From NCBI GenBank assembly GCA_902766575.1, contig CACXED010000119.1:1-5865 (forward strand): DNA of 5,865 nt, given 5' to 3'. The stretch's first letter is position 1, and every line of letters begins with the position of its first letter. The position numbers and the translations under genes are program-made. Positions 1 through 4,513 of the stretch are shown here, piece by piece. This DNA is from an uncultured Ruminococcus sp. Lineage in GTDB: Bacteria > Bacillota > Clostridia > Oscillospirales > CAG-272. The notes beneath the pieces are model-generated. The model saw only the letters and a program-made list of their open reading frames with translations, was not told where the DNA came from and searched no databases.

Positions 1-41
1 CACCGTGCATGTGTGGCTTCACAAGCGATTTTTACAGCTCC

Positions 42-80
42 AAACAAAAAGATTCCGCCCGAGGGCGGAGCTTTTTGTTT
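42..80. terminator. Bidirectional intrinsic terminator
   Basis: Outer arms AAACAAAAAG (42-51) and CTTTTTGTTT (71-80) are perfectly complementary. They enclose an inner GC-rich stem TCCGCC (54-59) / GGCGGA (64-69) with a CGAG loop; small unpaired bases join the two stems. Either strand yields a GC-rich hairpin followed by a run of T, so it should stop transcription from both sides. On the minus strand it closes the relaxase transcript, about 70 bases after the stop codon. The structure is read directly from the sequence; termination is inferred. Confidence 0.85.
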
Positions 81-87
81 CTGCTTG

Positions 88-103
88 TTGGGGGAGCCCC
101 CAA
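88..103. repeat. GC-rich palindrome TTGGGGGAGCCCCCAA
   Basis: Near-perfect palindrome with six to seven bp arms (TTGGGG/CCCCAA, centre GAGC), between the relaxase stop and the bidirectional terminator. It has no T-run of its own, so it is not a simple terminator. It could be a recognition or nick-region element of the mobile element, or an RNA 3'-end stabiliser. The symmetry is certain; the role is unknown. Confidence 0.6.
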
Positions 104-114
104 ACCCCTATGAT

Positions 115-131
115 CGAAGATTTCATCTTCG
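115..131. repeat. Hairpin CGAAGAT/ATCTTCG
   Basis: A perfect 7-bp inverted repeat (115-121 and 125-131) with a 3-base loop, in the relaxase 3' untranslated region. It is the second of four consecutive hairpins downstream of the relaxase, read in the direction of transcription. No T-run follows on either strand. Function is not evident. Confidence 0.55.
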
Positions 132-136
132 GCGGC

Positions 137-157
137 GCGCCTTGCGGCGCTTATTTT
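137..157 (+). terminator. Hairpin GCGCC-TTGC-GGCGC followed by T-rich tract (plus strand)
   Basis: A 5-bp GC-only stem (137-141 / 146-150) with a TTGC loop is followed on the plus strand by TTATTTTT, the layout of a short intrinsic terminator for transcripts entering from the left. On the minus strand the same stem begins immediately after the relaxase TAA stop (151-153) and has no U-tract. The stem is short, so termination efficiency is uncertain. Confidence 0.4.
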
Positions 158-1578
158 TGCTCCTGCTGAGGTTCGCGCTGGAGTTCCCTTCCGGTGTTTT
201 CGATGCCGAATAGCCCTGCCAGATTTGCCTGATAGACCAACAGCTCCCGATACTCGTCTTTTGCTTTGTAGTATTCCGGATAAGCAATCCTTTTCTGCGC
301 AGTCAGCTCGGCATACTCCTCACGCAGCGCCTTGATCGAGGGTAATTTCTTCTTGTGGCTGTCAGCCGTTTTGCCGGATCGGTCGTTTGGGAGAAGTTCG
401 TCAAATGCGCGCTTTGAGGTTTTGCAGAGCTTTATCTCATCCTCGTGCTTCTCATAATACTCTCTTGAGTAACCGGACGCCCGATAACCGGCATAGATGT
501 CCTTGGTTTTGAGATAATTCGTTATGTGCTTCTGAAGAACCGCTATCTCATTCATACGTTTTTCAGCCGAAGTGATCTGCAATGAGAGCGCATCACGGCG
601 CTGTTTTACTGACTCCACTGATTCTACAAATGTTCCGAAATCATCCGCACTGGAAAAGCCGTGCTGCTGAAAATAAAGAAGCGCCTTGGCCTGCTGCTTC
701 GTGATTTGATTTTGGATCGACAAATCGTAGTAATGACCGCGCCCCTGATTCTGTTTTGCTTCCAGCGAACTGACAAGCTGGGCTTTCTGTTCTTCCAACG
801 GACTGCGGCGTTTCCTTGGATTATGGATGCGTTTGCCTGCCAGCACCTCTATAATCGCATCCTCCCGGTATTCCTCCGGCAGGGAGCGCATGCGGATATT
901 GCGCTTCTGCCGCGGATGGCTGAATGTGATATTTTTTCCGCGAGTGATGGTGTAGCCGGCCTGTTCCATGAGAGATAAGAATCCGTCAAAATCGTGCGGC
1001 TTTCTCGCAAGTGCATCATCCATATCCAGACATAGGCGGTCACGATTTGATAGCTTTTCGATATCACCCTGCCAGCGGTTGTAGCTCATACCGTGGGGCT
1101 TGGGATTTTCAATAACTGACAGTCTGTGCTGAACGCAAATAAGGTCGCTCAGTTTACGAACTGCCAATGTACTGCCCCAGAAGTTTCGGAATTTCCGGGT
1201 GCAGTCAAGACTGGTGGAGTTCCAGTAAATGTGATTGTGGATATGCTGCTTATCGACATGGGTGCAGACAATAAAGGCATGATTGCCTTTTAGGAAACGC
1301 TCGGCAAACTCATAGCCGATGCGGTTGGCTTCCTCCGGCGTTAGCTCTCCGGGTCGAAAGGACTGGCGCACCTGATAGGCAATCACGTCACTTCCCTGTC
1401 TTCGCCCGGTCAGCTGAAAATACTCGCGTTTGGAAAGTGCAAACTCAGCGTCTGCGGTCTCCGGGGCACAGGCGAATGAGCTGATCAGCTGTCCGTCTTT
1501 GGTCTTCTCAGGATTCTTACCGTAGTCCAGTCTGTCTGACAGGCATTGCCTGATTGTCTTTCCCTTATTCAGGTGCAT
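151..1578 (-). CDS. MOBP-type relaxase / mobilization nuclease of an integrative element
   Basis: Relaxase that nicks one strand at an origin of transfer, stays covalently bound to the 5' end through a tyrosine and leads the strand into a recipient cell. The N-terminal part matches the relaxase/mobilization nuclease family (VirD2-like, Pfam PF03432). Residue Y19 in LDYGKNPEKT is the probable catalytic tyrosine. The metal-binding three-histidine motif HVDKQHIHNH spans residues 107-116 (H107, D109, H112, H114, H116). The C-terminal part (about 310-450) is charged and helical, likely coiled coil, and ends in a Gln/Glu-rich tail. The 475 residues fit the usual family length. Related proteins normally begin MATTRI.PMHLNKGKT; here that first codon is ATA at 1600-1602, eight codons upstream of the first ATG. 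The ATG used as the boundary has no ribosome site of its own. No MobC-like, integrase or secretion gene is visible, so it may belong to a mobilizable element or a remnant. Family assignment is firm; activity is not established. Confidence 0.92.
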   Translation of the reverse strand: MHLNKGKTIRQCLSDRLDYGKNPEKTKDGQLISSFACAPETADAEFALSKREYFQLTGRRQGSDVIAYQVRQSFRPGELTPEEANRIGYEFAERFLKGNHAFIVCTHVDKQHIHNHIYWNSTSLDCTRKFRNFWGSTLAVRKLSDLICVQHRLSVIENPKPHGMSYNRWQGDIEKLSNRDRLCLDMDDALARKPHDFDGFLSLMEQAGYTITRGKNITFSHPRQKRNIRMRSLPEEYREDAIIEVLAGKRIHNPRKRRSPLEEQKAQLVSSLEAKQNQGRGHYYDLSIQNQITKQQAKALLYFQQHGFSSADDFGTFVESVESVKQRRDALSLQITSAEKRMNEIAVLQKHITNYLKTKDIYAGYRASGYSREYYEKHEDEIKLCKTSKRAFDELLPNDRSGKTADSHKKKLPSIKALREEYAELTAQKRIAYPEYYKAKDEYRELLVYQANLAGLFGIENTGRELQREPQQEQK

Positions 1579-1599
1579 GGGAATTATTCTGGTCGTCGC

Positions 1600-1617
1600 T
1601 ATAGCGGTTCGCCTCCT
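1600..1617 (-). promoter_or_regulatory. Strong AGGAGG ribosome site aimed at an ATA codon
   Basis: On the minus strand AGGAGG (1612-1617) is followed by 9 bases and then ATA (1602-1600), in frame with the relaxase and followed by codons for ATTRIIP, the usual family N-terminus. ATG is normally expected here, so one base (G to A) appears changed. The next in-frame ATG (1578-1576) lies 24 bases further on and has no Shine-Dalgarno sequence before it. Either the rare AUA start is used, giving 483 residues, or translation begins weakly at the internal ATG. Confidence 0.7.
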
Positions 1618-1623
1618 TCGGCT

Positions 1624-1657
1624 AATTAAAAGCTCCTGCCGGTAAAAACAGGAGCCT
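1624..1657 (-). terminator. Intrinsic terminator or attenuator just upstream of the relaxase
   Basis: On the minus strand GCTCCTG (1649-1655) pairs with CAGGAGC (1632-1638) across a 10-base loop, and TTTTAATT follows. It ends only about 6 bases before the relaxase AGGAGG, so transcripts from further upstream must read through it to express the relaxase. The 5' arm CUCCU could alternatively pair with the ribosome site itself. It may be a true attenuator or the terminator of a gene that has been lost. The hairpin is clear; regulation is inferred. Confidence 0.65.
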
Positions 1658-1783
1658 ACATCAATAAATTTTCTTGCGCCAACAATGCGGCAAATATGTC
1701 ATCTATATACATTGTGATGACCAGGCTATCCACTTTCTATCTGACAACGTAGAGCTTATAACTGCATTGTTGAAAAATCAAAG
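1658..1783. other. Intergenic gap, probable mobile-element boundary
   Basis: No gene, tRNA or clear promoter was found in these 126 bases. Two nested inverted repeats are present: CAACAATGC (1680-1688) with GCATTGTTG (1764-1772), and GTCATC (1698-1703) with GATGAC (1716-1721). The gap separates two terminators facing the same way, one closing the surface-protein gene and one preceding the relaxase. The join between host DNA and mobile-element DNA is expected about here, but no attachment-site duplication can be shown within this window. Confidence 0.35.
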
Positions 1784-1820
1784 TAAAAAGAGGATTGCCG
1801 CAAGAATGGCAACCCTCTTT
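1784..1820 (-). terminator. Intrinsic terminator of the surface-protein gene
   Basis: On the minus strand AAAGAGG (1814-1820) and TTGCC (1808-1812) pair with GGCAA (1795-1799) and CCTCTTT (1787-1793). There is one internal mismatch (1794/1813) and an 8-base loop. The 3' arm runs into TTTTTAC, giving the U-tract. It begins 11 bases after the stop codon of the upstream gene, the normal place for a rho-independent terminator. Confidence 0.88.
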
Positions 1821-1831
1821 GTTAAACTTGA

Positions 1832-2848
1832 TTAGACGCGCTTCTTTTTATTGGCAATAAAAGCAACGCCGCATATAGCAGCAGTAGCAACAGCCATGGA
1901 AATCATAAGTGTGTCAGAAGTATTCGGAGCACTTTCAATTGTGCCGGAGGTATTCGCAGCACTTTCAACAATATCGAATGCTTCGCCGTTCACTTTGATA
2001 TCCGAAACTACAAGCTTCTGTGAGCATACGCCAAAGGTGAGTACAGTCTTGCCCTTGCAGTCATATTCAGCAATCTCAGAATTGTTCACATACACCTTTA
2101 CCTTGTCGCCGCTGCGAACCATTTTAACCGCTGCTCCGCTTTCAAAAGCAGCTGCAAGCGGCTTCTGAATCATATCAGACGGGAAATCGTTTATATCTCT
2201 GAAATTGGGATTGCCGTTTACGCCGTGAGGAATATACTGATGGAAAGATACTTCTCCGCCCTGGTTAATTCCTTCCCATCCGCAGAAAAGTCCAAAGCCG
2301 CCGTTCTGATCGGACAAACCGAAGCCATAACTGTCACACAATCCTTTTTCCCATCCAAAAGCTATGTTAGGAGCGGAAACTTTTACGTTAAATTCCACCG
2401 TAACTTCGGTAGAGTCAGCAATTTCTTTTCCGAGATCAAGCTGCGCTGCTGACATCCATCCTCTGTATCCGCCTTCATCGACTATGCCCGTTATCATATC
2501 GCTGGGCATACCAAAGTTGGTTTTAGGATCCGATCTTGTCATATTATCAATTGCCGTATCGCTGTCATACGCAGGACCGATCAGCGTGATTGTGTCGTTT
2601 GCGTAATCAATAATCTCAGTTGTACGATACCATTCCTGACCGAACCTTAAAACGTCGCAGTGGGTAATCATCACATTGCTTCCGGCTTTTGAGGTAATTG
2701 TACCTTTCAACATGGAGATAATGTCACCGTTGTCCGAATTCGTAAGTTTAGCCTCGATAGTTTTTGTTTCTGCCGTTGCTGCCGCTGCTCCAATGGTCAT
2801 GGAGCCAAAAAGCAGTACGCTGAGCAGGCACGCAAGAATCTTTTTCAT
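1832..2848 (-). CDS. Secreted membrane- or wall-anchored protein with probable concanavalin/LamG-like domain
   Basis: A 338-residue surface protein of unknown specific function. Residues 1-25 form a signal peptide (MKKILACLLSVLLFG, then an AAAA cleavage region). The middle is beta-rich and Gly/aromatic-rich. Its last part, about 240-290, contains VKMVRSGDKVKVYVNNSEIAEYD followed by a VVSDIKVNGEAF strand, a pattern typical of jelly-roll (concanavalin A/LamG-like) glycan-binding domains. The C-terminus carries PNTSDT (308-313), a 20-residue hydrophobic segment (314-333) and the tail KKKRV, which resembles the sorting-type anchors of clostridial surface proteins. The start chosen is the ATG at 2848, with AGGAG (2857-2861) 8 bases before it. 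An upstream in-frame ATG at 2893 lies inside an inverted repeat, would put 15 residues before the signal peptide and has no ribosome site. The gene follows two solute-binding protein genes on the same strand and ends at a terminator. Secretion and anchoring are well supported; glycan binding is inferred from the pattern only. It could also be a degenerate, non-catalytic glycosidase-like fold. Confidence 0.85.
   Translation of the reverse strand: MKKILACLLSVLLFGSMTIGAAAATAETKTIEAKLTNSDNGDIISMLKGTITSKAGSNVMITHCDVLRFGQEWYRTTEIIDYANDTITLIGPAYDSDTAIDNMTRSDPKTNFGMPSDMITGIVDEGGYRGWMSAAQLDLGKEIADSTEVTVEFNVKVSAPNIAFGWEKGLCDSYGFGLSDQNGGFGLFCGWEGINQGGEVSFHQYIPHGVNGNPNFRDINDFPSDMIQKPLAAAFESGAAVKMVRSGDKVKVYVNNSEIAEYDCKGKTVLTFGVCSQKLVVSDIKVNGEAFDIVESAANTSGTIESAPNTSDTLMISMAVATAAICGVAFIANKKKRV
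1910..1969 (-). repeat. Two tandem 30-bp units encoding ESA(A/P)NTS(G/D)T
   Basis: Units 1940-1969 and 1910-1939 are adjacent, in frame and differ at only a few positions. They encode VESAANTSGT and IESAPNTSDT, about residues 294-313 of the surface protein. The repeat lies immediately before the membrane anchor and duplicates the sorting-like PNTSD motif; the distal copy has lost Pro and Asp. Confidence 0.85.
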
Positions 2849-2870
2849 AAATTCTTCTCCTTTTATAATA

Positions 2871-2888
2871 TAATATTTCTTAATATTT
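2871..2888 (-). repeat. Direct repeat AAATATTA, 10-bp period
   Basis: On the minus strand AAATATTA occurs twice (2881-2888 and 2871-2878), separated by AG, which gives a one-helical-turn period just upstream of the surface-protein ribosome site. It could be a regulator-binding site, but the AT-rich setting makes chance plausible. Confidence 0.3.
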
Positions 2889-2911
2889 ATCATATACCCG
2901 AGTTATTTCAA
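2884..2911 (-). promoter_or_regulatory. Weak candidate promoter for the surface-protein gene
   Basis: On the minus strand TTGAAA (2906-2911) is followed after 16 bases by TAAATA (2884-2889). The -35 is good and the -10 is poor. The implied leader would be about 30 bases and would include the ribosome site. The -35 sits in the loop of the 12-bp inverted repeat, so a repressor on the dyad would cover it. The spacing fits, but the match is too weak to be sure; read-through from the solute-binding genes is the alternative. Confidence 0.25.
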
Positions 2912-2926
2912 GCCCGGGTATATGAT
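2889..2926. repeat. Perfect 12-bp inverted repeat between operon genes
   Basis: ATCATATACCCG (2889-2900) and CGGGTATATGAT (2915-2926) are exact reverse complements around a 14-base spacer. The repeat lies between the stop of the second solute-binding protein and the start of the surface-protein gene. Neither strand has a T-run right after the stem, so a normal terminator is unlikely. It fits an operator dyad or a stable mRNA hairpin that tunes expression within the operon. Confidence 0.7.
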
Positions 2927-2974
2927 TGCGCTCCGTGCAGCTGTCGCTGAGACATTTATATCGTCATGCGTCGG

Positions 2975-4459
2975 TCAGTCGTTAAGAAAATCGAAGAATT
3001 TCTGCATTTCAGCTTCGACCGCCGACTTCTGCGAGGCGATGTCGGATGCCACTGAGGAATCGCCCTTAAAGAGCTTGTTGTTGAGCGTTACGCGGAGGTC
3101 ATAGTTCCAGTTGAAAAGTGTAGCAATTTCGACGGTTCGGGATGTGCGCATTATCTCGAGCATTTCAATCGAGTCCTCGTTTCGGAGTCCTTTCTGCTCG
3201 ACAGTATTGTTGTAATACAACGGAATCACATCAAGATAGCTGTCTCGGGTAAGATACTCGGCAATGGTCGCTGTGCGCTCGACACAGGTGTTAGTCCTTG
3301 GAATGGTAAAAAAGAACAGAGTTGAGACAACGCTCGTATAGTACTGGTTCTGAGATTCATCGTATTTCGGGTATGGTACAATTCCGAAGGTGTCATCCAT
3401 ATTGCGCATTTCCTGAGCAGACTTGATCTCTCCGGTCATGAACAGCGAACGCCTGTTGGTGAATACATACACATATCCGCCCTCTTCGGCATTGAAGCCG
3501 TCGTTGCTTGCTTTCAGTGTCAATCCTTCTCTGCCGTCAAGCATCGTAGCAAGCTTGTCCATCACTCCATAGAAACGGTCGCTTCCGAGCACAAAGGAGG
3601 CATTATCGTTTTTATCGACATCAATCATGAACTCACCGGCGCAGAGCCAGAAGCGTTCCGGCGCTGCCGTATGGCAGGATAAGCCATATACGCAGCTGCC
3701 GTTCTTCGACCAGTTGAAGCTGTCGTCGCCATTCAGCGAAGCCGCTGCCTTGAAGTATTTTGTCAGCTCATCTATTGTCCACTTACCCTCTCGAACAAGA
3801 TCATAGGGCTTCTCAAGCTGCATATCCTCCATCATCGACTCATTGAAGAACAGGCACCCCATACTGTCAAACGCCATAAGATTAGCTGCTCCCGAAGCGA
3901 TATACAGCTCATCCTTGAAAGTGGTCTCGCTTATTATATCCTGATCCCACCACTCAGCGTCGAGATTGAGCTGCGGTATAGAATTCAGATCCATCAGATA
4001 GCCGTCGGTGATAAGGTCCGGCGAGTGATCCACCGGGAGGAACATACAATCGTATTCGTCATCGCCTGACAGAATCGAGTTCTTAGCGTGGTCGGTGAGC
4101 CGGGTTATCGTGTTGGAGGAGTCTTTCTGAAACACCTTTTCTACAATCTTGCAGTTGAGTTCATCCTCGATCTTACGGTTGCGGTAGTAAACCGCATCGT
4201 TGAGAACCTCGCCGCTCAGCTCTGTGGCATCGAGGTGTATGTACATATTCCAGAGCTGATCAAAGTTGAGGATCCTGAACTCTGCGCCGCCGTAATTGAC
4301 GTCCGGATATTCCCGCTCGGATGCAGCTCCGTTATCGTCAGTGGACTTGGCTGTGGTATCCTGTTTCTCTCCGGAAGAGCTTCCGCAGGATACCGCGGAC
4401 GAAACGACCAGAATCGCTGCCAGCGTTCTGATTAACTTTTTTGTACTTTTGTACATCAT
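2975..4459 (-). CDS. Extracellular solute-binding lipoprotein (ABC transporter type, probable sugar binding)
   Basis: A 494-residue lipid-anchored substrate receptor that would deliver a solute, probably an oligosaccharide, to an ABC permease. The N-terminus MMYKSTKKLIRTLAAILVV plus lipobox SAVSC places the lipidated Cys at residue 25. A Ser/Thr/Asp-rich linker follows, then the binding domain from about residue 55. Recognisable family-1 solute-binding features are LNDAVYYRN (86-94), the WW pair (170-171), LFFN (203-206), GKWTIDEL (225-232) and FGIVPYPKYDE (358-368). The start chosen is the ATG at 4459, preceded by AGGAG (4468-4472) at 8 bases; an in-frame ATG at 4477 lies upstream of that ribosome site and is rejected. 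It lies 54 bases after a homologous binding-protein gene and is probably cotranscribed with it. No permease or ATPase is in view, so the partner transporter lies outside the window or elsewhere in the genome. The calcium loop seen in its neighbour is degenerate here. Family assignment is strong; ligand unknown. Confidence 0.9.
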   Translation of the reverse strand: MMYKSTKKLIRTLAAILVVSSAVSCGSSSGEKQDTTAKSTDDNGAASEREYPDVNYGGAEFRILNFDQLWNMYIHLDATELSGEVLNDAVYYRNRKIEDELNCKIVEKVFQKDSSNTITRLTDHAKNSILSGDDEYDCMFLPVDHSPDLITDGYLMDLNSIPQLNLDAEWWDQDIISETTFKDELYIASGAANLMAFDSMGCLFFNESMMEDMQLEKPYDLVREGKWTIDELTKYFKAAASLNGDDSFNWSKNGSCVYGLSCHTAAPERFWLCAGEFMIDVDKNDNASFVLGSDRFYGVMDKLATMLDGREGLTLKASNDGFNAEEGGYVYVFTNRRSLFMTGEIKSAQEMRNMDDTFGIVPYPKYDESQNQYYTSVVSTLFFFTIPRTNTCVERTATIAEYLTRDSYLDVIPLYYNNTVEQKGLRNEDSIEMLEIMRTSRTVEIATLFNWNYDLRVTLNNKLFKGDSSVASDIASQKSAVEAEMQKFFDFLND

Positions 4460-4467
4460 GTTAAAAT

Positions 4468-4472
4468 CTCCT
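4468..4472 (-). promoter_or_regulatory. Ribosome site fixing the start of the second solute-binding protein
   Basis: AGGAG on the minus strand, 8 bases before the ATG at 4459. The ATG at 4477 precedes this site and would add MIGDFN before the signal peptide, so it is not the start. No convincing promoter was seen in the 54-base gap, which supports cotranscription with the upstream gene. Confidence 0.8.
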
Positions 4473-4513
4473 ATCATATAAAATTATTTTGACAAATTCA
4501 TTTGCTCAGATAG

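Noticed and set aside
13..213. Small plus-strand open frame over the hairpin region
   Set aside because: It runs through four hairpins and into the relaxase gene, has no ribosome site and reads as low-complexity Leu/Arg sequence.
661..1067. Open frames on both strands inside the relaxase gene
   Set aside because: They are shadows of a gene with clear family motifs; neither has a ribosome site or recognisable product.
1851..2873. Several plus-strand open frames opposite the surface-protein gene
   Set aside because: They are short, overlap one another, lack ribosome sites and mirror a gene with a clear signal peptide and anchor.
2849..2893. Upstream ATG for the surface protein (adds MINIKKYYIIKGEEF)
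   Set aside because: It precedes the ribosome site, lies in the inverted repeat and would bury the signal peptide.
4460..4477. Upstream ATG for the second solute-binding protein (adds MIGDFN)
   Set aside because: The ribosome site lies downstream of this ATG and at ideal distance from the ATG at 4459.
4460..4513. Possible promoter (TTGTCA/TATGAT) between the two solute-binding genes
   Set aside because: The spacing is only about 11 bases, too short for a standard promoter.
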